A DNA stretch of 13,092 nucleotides from an uncultured Balneolaceae bacterium (GTDB lineage: Bacteria; Bacteroidota; Rhodothermia; Balneolales; Balneolaceae): the NCBI GenBank assembly GCA_938003885.1, contig CALKWT010000190.1, positions 1 through 13,092 on the forward strand. Reading direction: 5' to 3'. Position 1 is the first letter of the stretch; each line of letters begins with the position of its first letter. Below the pieces are notes generated by a model. That model was not told the DNA's origin and ran no database searches. It saw only the letters and a list, made by a program, of their open reading frames with translations. Shown here one piece after another: positions 6,572 to 13,092 of the stretch. A program made the position numbers and the translations under genes.

Positions 6572-8014
6572 ATGAGTGAGACTAAAGCCCTGGAAACTAT
6601 GATCGGAGAAGAGTATAAGTATGGCTTCTCCACCGATATTGAGTATGAAGAATTTCCATTGGGAATTAATGAAGATGTCGTTCGGCTCATATCCGAAAAA
6701 AAGAATGAGCCTGAATGGATGACGGAGTTCAGGCTGAATGCCTATCGGGCCTGGACCGAAATGGAAGAACCCGACTGGTTTAATGCAACGTATGAAAAAC
6801 CGAATTTTGAAACTCTTCAGTTTTATTCTGCCCCCAAGCACCGCCCCAAGCTGGACAGCCTGGATGAAGTAGACCCCAAGATTCGGGAAACCTATGAAAA
6901 ACTCGGAATTCCACTTGAAGAGCAGAAGATGCTGGCGGGCGTAGCGGTGGATGCCGTTTTTGACAGTGTTTCAGTTTTTACCTCTTTTAAGGAGAAACTG
7001 GCAGAAGCCGGAGTGATTTTCTGCTCTATTTCTGAAGCGATACAGGAGTATCCCGAGCTGATAAAAAAGTATATGGGGAGTGTGGTTCCGGTACGGGACA
7101 ACTTTTATGCAGCCCTGAACTCTGCGGTCTTCTCGGACGGCTCTTTCTGCTACGTTCCTAAAGACACCATCTGCCCGATGGAGCTCTCCACCTATTTTAG
7201 GATCAACAACATGAATTCCGGCCAGTTCGAAAGAACCCTCATTATCGCTGAAGAGAATAGTCATGTGAGCTACCTGGAAGGGTGTACAGCCCCCATGTAT
7301 GATGAGCATCAGTTGCACGCAGCTGTGGTTGAACTGGTTGCACTCGACAATGCGGAAATCAAATACTCCACCATTCAGAACTGGTATTCTGGAGATGAAG
7401 ATGGAAAAGGGGGTATCTACAACTTTGTTACCAAACGAGGTGCTTGCCGAGGCAAGAATTCAAAGATATCCTGGACACAGCTCGAGACAGGTTCCGCCGT
7501 TACACTGAAGTACCCCAGTGTCATTCTGCAGGGAGACAACTCCATCGGTGAGTTCTACTCTGTTGCTGTAACAAATAAAAAGCAGCAGGCTGATACAGGT
7601 ACGAAGATGATTCACATCGGAAAGAATACCAAGAGTACCATTATCTCCAAAGGTATTTCTGCCGGCAATTCAAATAACAGTTACCGTGGCCTTGTCAAGT
7701 TTAACAGGAAGGCGGAAAATGCCAGGAACTTCTCCCAGTGTGACTCGATGCTGATCGGCCAAACCTGTGGAGCGCATACGTTCCCCTATATAGAATCTGC
7801 AAATCCGACGGGTAAAATTGAGCATGAGGCAACGACCTCCAGAGTAGGAGAGGATCAGATATTCTATCTCCAGCAGCGCGGAATCAGCGAGGATGATGCC
7901 ATTTCACTCATTGTGAATGGGTTCTGTAAAGATGTGCTGAAAGAGCTTCCCATGGAGTTTGCCGTGGAAGCGAACAAGCTGTTGGGAATCAAACTTGAAG
8001 GTAGCGTGGGATAA
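6572..8014 (+). CDS. sufB: Fe-S cluster scaffold protein SufB
   Basis: A 480-residue subunit of the cytoplasmic SufBC2D complex, where sulfide and iron are assembled into a cluster. The C-terminal half is close to E. coli SufB by eye: KGISAGNSNNSYRGLVK, FSQCDSMLIG, CGAHTFPY, IEHEATTS, EDQIFYLQQRGISEDDAISLIVNGFC, and a terminal LEGSVG. Cys390 aligns with E. coli Cys405, and His418/Glu419 with His433/Glu434 at the same spacing, so the residues implicated in cluster building are kept. The length is near the family norm (E. coli 495). The ATG at 6572 follows an AT-rich leader with no Shine-Dalgarno site and TTAATTTA 24 nt upstream, which fits Bacteroidota-type initiation. It is the first gene of the suf operon, with 72 nt to sufC. 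Confidence 0.97.
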   Translation: MSETKALETMIGEEYKYGFSTDIEYEEFPLGINEDVVRLISEKKNEPEWMTEFRLNAYRAWTEMEEPDWFNATYEKPNFETLQFYSAPKHRPKLDSLDEVDPKIRETYEKLGIPLEEQKMLAGVAVDAVFDSVSVFTSFKEKLAEAGVIFCSISEAIQEYPELIKKYMGSVVPVRDNFYAALNSAVFSDGSFCYVPKDTICPMELSTYFRINNMNSGQFERTLIIAEENSHVSYLEGCTAPMYDEHQLHAAVVELVALDNAEIKYSTIQNWYSGDEDGKGGIYNFVTKRGACRGKNSKISWTQLETGSAVTLKYPSVILQGDNSIGEFYSVAVTNKKQQADTGTKMIHIGKNTKSTIISKGISAGNSNNSYRGLVKFNRKAENARNFSQCDSMLIGQTCGAHTFPYIESANPTGKIEHEATTSRVGEDQIFYLQQRGISEDDAISLIVNGFCKDVLKELPMEFAVEANKLLGIKLEGSVG

Positions 8015-8086
8015 CGCCAGTGAGCATCATCCGACAAATCTGCAGAAGTTTAAAAATCATTTAATTTAAAAGTAAAAATAAAGAAA

Positions 8087-8860
8087 GTGCTAGAACTAAA
8101 AGACGTATACGCCGAAGTTGAAGGTGAGGGAATTGAGATTTTAAAAGGGGTAAGCCTCACGATAAATAAAGGAGAGATCCATGCTATTATGGGTCCTAAC
8201 GGAAGTGGAAAGAGTACACTTGCCAAAGTGGTCTCGGGTCATCCGGAGTATGAAGTCACCCAGGGTGATATTCTTTTCAACGGTGAGAGTATATTGGAAT
8301 TGGATCCTGACGAAAGGGCACATGCCGGTATATTTCTGGCATTCCAGTATCCGGTTGAAGTTCCGGGTGTGACCAATACAACCCTGCTTAGAGAGTCCTA
8401 CAATACGATTGCTGCCTCGCGGGGCAGAGAAGAGCTGGATCCCCTCGAATTTGATGACTATATCCGTGAAAAATTGGACCTGGTTGAGATGAATCCCGAT
8501 TTCCTTGAGCGAAGTGTGAATACAGGGTTTTCCGGGGGTGAGAAAAAGCGGAATGAAATTTTTCAGATGGCCGTTTTACAACCTTCTTTAGCCCTCCTGG
8601 ATGAGACCGATTCAGGTCTGGATATTGATGCCCTCAGAGTCGTTTCGGAAGGGATTAACAAACTCCATACTTCTGAAGATGCAGTGATTCTGATTACACA
8701 CTATCAGCGGTTGCTCAACTACATCGTGCCCGACTTTGTTCATGTGATGAGAGATGGAAGAATTGTTAAAACCGGCGGCAAAGAACTTGCACTTGAGCTG
8801 GAAGAAAAAGGCTATGACTGGCTTGACAGTCAAACAACTGTAAATGGAGAAGTAAAATAA
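8087..8860 (+). CDS. sufC: Fe-S cluster assembly ATPase SufC
   Basis: A 257-residue ABC-type ATPase without membrane domains. It binds SufB and SufD and drives conformational change during cluster assembly. Walker A GPNGSGKST is at 36-44, the Q-loop is FQYP (Gln87), the signature FSGGEKKR at 148-155, Walker B LALLDETDSGLD at 168-179 with catalytic Glu173, and the switch His205 sits in ILITHYQRLL. LLDETDSGLDIDALR is diagnostic for SufC among ABC ATPases. The start is GTG at 8087, which places the usual LELKDVYAEVEG N-terminus exactly. There is no Shine-Dalgarno site, only an AT-rich leader with TTAATTTA 18 nt before the start. Its stop overlaps the sufD start by one base (TAATG), so the two are probably translated together. 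Confidence 0.97.
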   Translation: MLELKDVYAEVEGEGIEILKGVSLTINKGEIHAIMGPNGSGKSTLAKVVSGHPEYEVTQGDILFNGESILELDPDERAHAGIFLAFQYPVEVPGVTNTTLLRESYNTIAASRGREELDPLEFDDYIREKLDLVEMNPDFLERSVNTGFSGGEKKRNEIFQMAVLQPSLALLDETDSGLDIDALRVVSEGINKLHTSEDAVILITHYQRLLNYIVPDFVHVMRDGRIVKTGGKELALELEEKGYDWLDSQTTVNGEVK

Positions 8861-10182
8861 TGACACTTAATAAACAGATTGAGTTGTCAGTTCTACATAA
8901 CCTGGCAGCTGCAGAGACGGCACCGGAAGAGCGGTGGGCCGATATAAGAAAAGAAAGCAGAAGCGCACTAAGCCAGACAGCCTTTCCTCACCGGAAGATC
9001 GAAGAGTGGAGGTTTACTGATCTGAGGCCAATTACCAGAACGGAATTTGTGCCGCTGGAGAATGCCGGAGCATTTCCAGTTTCCGGTGCAGAAACCTACT
9101 TCATTCCGGAATCAGAAGGGAGCAGGCTGGTCTTTGTAAATGGCCGCTATCAGGAAGAACTCTCGTCGACCGGACCTCTGGGCAAGGGCGTTATTTTTGG
9201 TAATCTTGCTGAGTATGAAGACAATCCGGTAGTACAGGAGTATCTGAATAAACTTTTGAACTACGAAGAGGATGTCTTCTCTCTCTACAACGGTGCCTTG
9301 TTAAATGACGGAGCATTTATCCATCTTGAGAAAAATGCAAAGGCGGAAGCTCCGATTCAGGTATTGCACCTCTATACAGATTCAGCAAAACCGTTTGTTG
9401 CCACCCCCAGACTGCTGGTTGTGGCTGAGGAAGAGTCGGATCTGACCATTGTAGAGGATCATGTGGGACTCGGAAATAATGTCTACATGACCCTGCCGGT
9501 TTCTGAGGTAAAGGTGAAAGAGGGAGCCCATATCCATCATGTAAGACTTCAGCGGGATAGCGAAGAGGCTGTTCATGTCTCACGGCCGATTGCGTATGTG
9601 GAGAAGAATTCAGAGTACCACGCCTATACGATTACCCTGGGAGCAAGGCTGTCAAGAAACGAGCCTCGTGTTGTACAGGAAGATGAGGAGGTGGACTTTA
9701 CCCTGGATGGTTTGGTCCTGATAGACGGGAACCAGATTGCAGATACCCACTCTGTCATGGATCATAGATTTGCCCATGGGCAGAGCCACCAGCTCCATAA
9801 AGTGGTGGTGAACGGGAATGCACACAGCATTTTTAACGGGAAGATTTTTGTCCGGAAGGATGCCCAGAAAATCGATTCGTTCCAGGAGAACAGAAACTTG
9901 TTGCTCTCCTACGAAGGATTGGTCAATACCAAACCTCAGCTTGAAATCTTTGCAGACGATGTGCTCTGTTCTCACGGGGCAACCATTGGTCAGCTGGATC
10001 CCGAAGAGGTGTTTTACCTCCAAAGCCGGGGGATGACTGAGGAGAAAGCAAAAGAGGTACTGACCTATGCGTTTGCACTGGAAACCATTGAAAACGTGAA
10101 AATCGAATCTGTTCACAAACTGCTTATTGAAGAGGTGAACAGATATACCAGAGCCAACAGTATCCAAAAAGAGACCGTCTAA
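8860..10182 (+). CDS. sufD: Fe-S cluster assembly protein SufD
   Basis: A 440-residue partner of SufB in the SufBC2D scaffold, needed for iron acquisition. The N-terminus has the SufD-type FPHRKIEEWRFTDLRP segment (about residues 42-57). The middle is the beta-helix core shared with SufB. The C-terminus has DDVLCSHGATIGQLD, where His372 corresponds to the conserved SufD histidine (E. coli His360), then FYLQSRGMTEEKAKEVLTYAFA. This matches SufD rather than SufB: the QCDSM and EHEATT motifs of SufB are absent. The ATG at 8860 shares a base with the sufC stop, and GGAGAAG at 8847-8853 serves as ribosome binding site. The sufS start is 3 nt after its stop. Confidence 0.95.
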   Translation: MTLNKQIELSVLHNLAAAETAPEERWADIRKESRSALSQTAFPHRKIEEWRFTDLRPITRTEFVPLENAGAFPVSGAETYFIPESEGSRLVFVNGRYQEELSSTGPLGKGVIFGNLAEYEDNPVVQEYLNKLLNYEEDVFSLYNGALLNDGAFIHLEKNAKAEAPIQVLHLYTDSAKPFVATPRLLVVAEEESDLTIVEDHVGLGNNVYMTLPVSEVKVKEGAHIHHVRLQRDSEEAVHVSRPIAYVEKNSEYHAYTITLGARLSRNEPRVVQEDEEVDFTLDGLVLIDGNQIADTHSVMDHRFAHGQSHQLHKVVVNGNAHSIFNGKIFVRKDAQKIDSFQENRNLLLSYEGLVNTKPQLEIFADDVLCSHGATIGQLDPEEVFYLQSRGMTEEKAKEVLTYAFALETIENVKIESVHKLLIEEVNRYTRANSIQKETV

Positions 10183-10185
10183 CAA

Positions 10186-11427
10186 ATGGAACCGGCAACA
10201 AAAGCAGCAGTGGCTGTAGATTTTGATAAAATAAGGGAAGATTTCCCTGTGTTGAGAGGATCGGTGAATTCAAAACCCCTGGTCTATCTCGATAACGGAG
10301 CCTCCAGCCAGATGCCTGCCGTTGTTGCCGATCGTCTCGATCACTATCACCGGTATGAGCATGCAAATGTCCACCGGGGGATCCACACGCTGAGTCAGCG
10401 CGCCACGGATGCTTACGAACGAACCCGTAAGCGAGTGCAAAAACATATTAACGCAGCGGATGAACATGAGATCATATTTACGACGGGGACGACCGATTCG
10501 CTGAATCTGGTAGCTCACTCTTACGGACTCAGCCAGCTAAAACCCGGAGACGAAATCATCCTTTCAGAGATGGAACATCATGCCAATATTGTGCCTTGGC
10601 AGATGACTGCGCAGAAGACGGGTGCAGTGATTCGGGTGATACCCATGCTGGATAGCGGAGATCTGGATCTGGATGTCTACAGAGAGTTGCTGAATGAGAA
10701 GACTAAAATAGTCTCTGTTACCCACGTCTCCAATGCGCTCGGAGTGGTCAATCCCGTGAAAGAAATAGCGAAGCTGGCTCACGAAGCCGGTGCAGTTATC
10801 GTAGTGGATGGTGCTCAGGCAGTACCCCACGGTGTGGTGGATGTGCAGGAACTGGATGCAGATTTCTACGCATTCTCTGCCCATAAAATGTGCGGGCCTA
10901 CCGGATTTGGAATCCTTTACGGGAAGGAGTCTTTGCTGAGTGAGATGCCTCCCTACCGGGGCGGAGGAGATATGATCGACAAGGTCACCTTTGAGGAGAC
11001 TACTTACAATATTGCGCCATTCAGGTTTGAGGCAGGTACTCCTCCGATCGCAGCATCCATCGGATTTGATAAAGCTCTGGAATACCTCGATGGTATAGGC
11101 ATGGCGAACATCGCCGCCAGAGAAGAAGAGCTTGTACAATATGCTCTGGATGAACTCTCAAAGATTGAGGGATTGAGGATTATCGGCAACCCGTGGAAAC
11201 GGGCTTCGGTCATCTCCTTTGTTTTTGATGAAATCCACGCTTCCGATCTGGGTACGATTCTGGACAAACAGGGAATTGCTATCCGGACAGGACATCACTG
11301 TGCACAACCTGTCCTGCGAAGGTTTGAAATTCCTTCAACAGCAAGAGTTTCTATATCGTTTTACAATAACAAACATGACATTGACAGGCTTGCAGAGGCT
11401 GTAACCTATGCCAAGTCTTTCTTTTAA
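10186..11427 (+). CDS. sufS: Cysteine desulfurase SufS (group II, PLP-dependent)
   Basis: A 413-residue PLP enzyme that takes sulfur from L-cysteine as an enzyme persulfide and supplies it to the SufBCD scaffold. The conserved parts are YLDNGASSQMP (34-44), ANVHRGIHTLS (60-70), EMEHHANIVPWQ with PLP-stacking His131, VVDGAQAVPHG with Asp208 and Gln211, FSAHKMCGPTG with PLP Lys234, and RTGHHCAQP with catalytic Cys372. RxGHHCxQP with a short loop defines the group II SufS/CsdA type, as opposed to IscS/NifS. Enzymes of this class usually need SufE or SufU to accept the persulfide, but neither gene is seen in this window. Only 3 nt separate it from sufD. Confidence 0.97.
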   Translation: MEPATKAAVAVDFDKIREDFPVLRGSVNSKPLVYLDNGASSQMPAVVADRLDHYHRYEHANVHRGIHTLSQRATDAYERTRKRVQKHINAADEHEIIFTTGTTDSLNLVAHSYGLSQLKPGDEIILSEMEHHANIVPWQMTAQKTGAVIRVIPMLDSGDLDLDVYRELLNEKTKIVSVTHVSNALGVVNPVKEIAKLAHEAGAVIVVDGAQAVPHGVVDVQELDADFYAFSAHKMCGPTGFGILYGKESLLSEMPPYRGGGDMIDKVTFEETTYNIAPFRFEAGTPPIAASIGFDKALEYLDGIGMANIAAREEELVQYALDELSKIEGLRIIGNPWKRASVISFVFDEIHASDLGTILDKQGIAIRTGHHCAQPVLRRFEIPSTARVSISFYNNKHDIDRLAEAVTYAKSFF

Positions 11428-11446
11428 TCATTAAAGAATCAATATT

Positions 11447-11998
11447 ATGCCAAAAATTAAAGAGATAGAACGTACACCCAACCCGGATGCCATGCGTTTT
11501 GTGTTGGCAGAACCTCTCACAAATGGCGTCACGAGATCTTTTGAAAACAGTGCGGAAGCCGAGTCGGATGAACTGGCAAAAGCACTTTTTGAAATTGATA
11601 GTGTTATCAATGTCTACTACGTAGATAAGTATATTACAGTTACTCAAAATGGAAAAGAGGTGTGGTCCGATCTTCTCAGGAAGCTGGCCCCTCCTATCCG
11701 ACAGGCAAAGCCTTTATTGGATGTTACTGAAGATGATGAAGTACATGCGTCCAGAGAAGTGCAGGAATCTTCTGATCCGCGCCTTGTTCAGATCAATCAA
11801 ATGCTGGATGAACAGGTTCGGCCTTACCTGTTTGCAGACGGGGGCGGGCTGAAAGTTTTAAGTCTGGATGGCAACCGCCTGAAAGTGCATTATCAGGGTG
11901 CCTGCGGAACTTGTCCGACTGCTACCACTGGTACACTCTATGCCATAGAAAGTATGGTGAAGAGAATTGATCCGGAAATTCAGGTGATTTCTGTCTGA
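11447..11998 (+). CDS. Nfu-type Fe-S cluster carrier (Nfu_N plus NifU C-terminal domain)
   Basis: A 183-residue two-domain protein that should carry or deliver Fe-S clusters. Residues 5-85 match the Nfu N-terminal domain: ERTPNPDAMRFVL near the start, then ALFEIDSVINVYYVDKYITVT, then W73. A charged linker of about 90-110 follows. The NifU C-terminal domain at about 111-183 has LFADGGGLKVLSLDG and the cluster-binding CGTC motif (Cys153 and Cys156) in GACGTCPTATTGT. The CxxC pair is expected to hold a 4Fe-4S cluster between two subunits. The domain order is that of Nfu proteins, not of NifU, which has an IscU-like domain first. It begins 19 nt after sufS. A possible weak hairpin follows before the A-type carrier gene. 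Confidence 0.92.
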   Translation: MPKIKEIERTPNPDAMRFVLAEPLTNGVTRSFENSAEAESDELAKALFEIDSVINVYYVDKYITVTQNGKEVWSDLLRKLAPPIRQAKPLLDVTEDDEVHASREVQESSDPRLVQINQMLDEQVRPYLFADGGGLKVLSLDGNRLKVHYQGACGTCPTATTGTLYAIESMVKRIDPEIQVISV

Positions 11999-12005
11999 TC
12001 GGACC

Positions 12006-12050
12006 CGGTATACGATTTAAAACTATACCGTTACTACTCTTATTATTTTT
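12006..12050 (+). terminator. Weak hairpin plus T-rich tract between nfu and the A-type carrier gene
   Basis: CGGTATA at 12006-12012 pairs perfectly with TATACCG at 12024-12030 around an 11-nt AT-rich loop. A pyrimidine/T-rich tract follows, with five T at 12046-12050. The stem is short and AT-rich, so it would act as a partial terminator or RNA processing site at most. It may lower expression of the two downstream genes relative to sufBCDS. Confidence 0.3.
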
Positions 12051-12065
12051 ATAAGGCGAGGTATT

Positions 12066-12401
12066 ATGTCAATTCAACTCAGTGAACAGGCTGCTGAAAG
12101 AATCCGGGAAATACGTAATGTTCAAAATGTGGATCCGGATACACCGCTCAGAATTTCTGTCGTGAGCGGTGGGTGCAGTGGCCTGACTTATAATCTCGAT
12201 TTTGAATCCGGGCAACCTCCTGCAGACTCCGACAAGACATTTGAGGAGTATGGAGTAAAAATCATCGTGGATATGAGAAGCTTTCTCTACCTGGCAGGCA
12301 CTCGGCTTGATTATTCAGAAGGGTTGACCGGTCAGGGGTTCCACTTTATCAACCCCAATGCGGTGAGAAGTTGTTCATGTGGAGAATCTTTCTCCTTGTA
12401 A
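12066..12401 (+). CDS. A-type Fe-S carrier protein (SufA/IscA/ErpA family)
   Basis: A 111-residue HesB/IscA-fold protein that takes clusters from the SUF scaffold and passes them to target enzymes. The three conserved cysteines are present: Cys37 in VSGGCSGLTY, and Cys103 and Cys105 in the C-terminal SCSCGESF. LAGTRLDYSEGLTGQGFHFINPNA is the usual stretch between them. The length fits the family. SufA, IscA and ErpA cannot be told apart safely by reading, so no symbol is given, though the suf context favours SufA function. Ribosome binding is likely at the AAGGCGAGG stretch (12053-12061), 4 nt before the ATG. Confidence 0.93.
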   Translation: MSIQLSEQAAERIREIRNVQNVDPDTPLRISVVSGGCSGLTYNLDFESGQPPADSDKTFEEYGVKIIVDMRSFLYLAGTRLDYSEGLTGQGFHFINPNAVRSCSCGESFSL

Positions 12402-12451
12402 TGGCCGTGCTTTTCCAATCTCAAATTGTAATCATTTAATTTACCAGTACA

Positions 12452-12979
12452 ATGGCAGAAATAGTCAACAAGATTAAACAGTCCAAGCTGGAAACAGTAG
12501 ATCTGGAAAAATTGGTGGGGGACATTCATATCAAACCATTTGATATGAAAGAGATGCTCTACGAGGGACTGATCCTGAGAGAAAAGCAGTTCCGCGAGCT
12601 CTTGAAGGAGCATGATTGGGAGCAGTACAAAGATCATTATGTGGCGGTGTACTGTTCTACAGATGCTATCATTCCCAAATGGGCCTACATGTTAGTCGTC
12701 CAATATGCCCATAATATAGCAAGAGATGTACTTTTTGGAGAACCGGACGATGTCTTTAGAACAGTGGCAGGAAAGGTGCTGGATGAGGTGGACTGGAAAG
12801 TGTACAGCGACCGCTTCGTTCTTCTTAAAGGGTGCAGCAGGGCGGAGATCTCTGCTGCTCTCTACATGCATGCTACAAAGAAACTGCTGCCTCATGTTCG
12901 AAAGCTAATGTACGGTGAAGCGTGCTCCAACGTTCCGGTATTTAATCAGAAGCGTTCGCGCACTTCTGCCGCTTCCTGA
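12452..12979 (+). CDS. DUF2480 family protein, suf-operon-linked, function unknown
   Basis: A 175-residue soluble protein without a signal peptide or membrane segments. It matches DUF2480 from memory of the family: an N-terminal EIVNKIKQSKLETVDLE, then FDMKEMLYEGLILREKQFRELLKEHDW, then YVAVYCSTDAIIPKWAYMLV, then VLLKGCSR, and a late MYGEACSNVPVF. Three cysteines sit in these conserved blocks (Cys68, Cys128, Cys158) and could bind a metal or a cluster, though this is inference. The family has no assigned function. As I recall it often lies near suf genes in Bacteroidota. Here it is the last gene after the A-type carrier, with a 50-nt gap holding a TTAATTTA leader element 8 nt before the ATG. 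The basic, Ser-rich C-terminal tail (about 167-175) is probably not conserved. Hairpins follow the stop. Confidence 0.85.
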   Translation: MAEIVNKIKQSKLETVDLEKLVGDIHIKPFDMKEMLYEGLILREKQFRELLKEHDWEQYKDHYVAVYCSTDAIIPKWAYMLVVQYAHNIARDVLFGEPDDVFRTVAGKVLDEVDWKVYSDRFVLLKGCSRAEISAALYMHATKKLLPHVRKLMYGEACSNVPVFNQKRSRTSAAS

Positions 12980-12989
12980 TCGCTGTAGC

Positions 12990-13021
12990 CGGGGGAACCC
13001 CGCGGAGAGGAGTTCTCCCCG
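12990..13021 (+). terminator. Possible terminator hairpin after the DUF2480 gene
   Basis: Stem CGGGGGAAC at 12990-12998 pairs with GTTCTCCCCG at 13012-13021, giving 9 bp with one bulged T at 13016 and a 13-nt loop. It starts 11 nt after the stop codon, the usual place for a terminator. Only a weak T-containing stretch (CCTTGTTAC) follows, so it may be an inefficient intrinsic terminator or an RNA 3'-end stabiliser. Confidence 0.45.
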
Positions 13022-13043
13022 CCTTGTTACTAGACTGCGTTGT

Positions 13044-13092
13044 CCTGAACCTGCCCTGCTTAAATAACGAAAACGGACAGGCCGGGTTCAGG
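13044..13092. repeat. Large imperfect inverted repeat at the window edge
   Basis: Arm 13044-13058 (CCTGAACCTGCCCTG) pairs with 13078-13092 (CAGGCCGGGTTCAGG) at 13 of 15 positions, around a 19-nt A-rich loop. The outer 8 bp are perfect. The repeat reaches the last base of the window, so its full length and any T-run are unknown. It may be a two-way terminator between the suf operon and the next gene, or one copy of a dispersed palindromic repeat. Confidence 0.5.

Noticed and set aside
9652..10185. Long minus-strand open frame (177 codons) opposite sufD
   Set aside because: It lies fully inside sufD, which has clear conserved motifs, and its translation shows no recognisable domain.
10564..11139. 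Minus-strand open frame (191 codons) opposite sufS
   Set aside because: It mirrors the strongly conserved sufS coding sequence; no family features and no ribosome binding site.

Overview
The window looks like chromosomal DNA from the Bacteroidota / Rhodothermota / Balneolota group, with a Balneolales-like organism as my best guess. The evidence is a DUF2480 gene (a family known mainly from this group) at the end of a sufBCDS operon, AT-rich leaders without Shine-Dalgarno sites before several genes, and an outer-membrane barrel beside a lipoprotein. Base composition is roughly balanced by eye. No marker gene fixes the taxon. All recognised genes lie on the + strand. I found no tRNA, rRNA, CRISPR array, transposase or phage gene.

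Region 1 (1-1784) makes activated sugars. It holds the 3' part of a UDP-glucose 6-dehydrogenase gene and then a UDP-glucuronate decarboxylase (UDP-xylose synthase). Together they convert UDP-glucose to UDP-glucuronate and then UDP-xylose, presumably for exopolysaccharide or glycan synthesis.

Region 2 (1777-6149) is tightly packed, with overlaps of 8 and 25 nt and gaps of 19 and 5 nt. It encodes a Nudix hydrolase, an outer-membrane beta-barrel resembling the Omp85/BamA barrel without POTRA domains, a 580-residue lipoprotein and a DMT/EamA transporter. The lipoprotein has an SH3-like module and a C-terminal caspase-like fold in which both expected catalytic residues (His and Cys) appear replaced, so it is a predicted pseudo-caspase. 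This barrel plus pseudo-caspase pair is the least familiar part of the window.

Region 3 (6150-6571) is a 422-bp intergenic stretch with no convincing gene. It holds inverted repeats, a possible Bacteroidota-type promoter and an AT-rich leader for sufB.

Region 4 (6572-12979) is a SUF iron-sulfur cluster operon: sufB, sufC, sufD, sufS, a two-domain Nfu protein, an A-type carrier (SufA/IscA/ErpA-like) and a DUF2480 protein. SufS removes sulfur from cysteine, SufBCD builds the cluster, and the A-type and Nfu proteins pass it on. DUF2480 is uncharacterised, but its position and three cysteines suggest a role in the same pathway. No sufE, sufU, sufT or Rrf2-type regulator is present here. Two hairpins follow the last gene (12990-13021 and 13044-13092) and probably mark the operon end.
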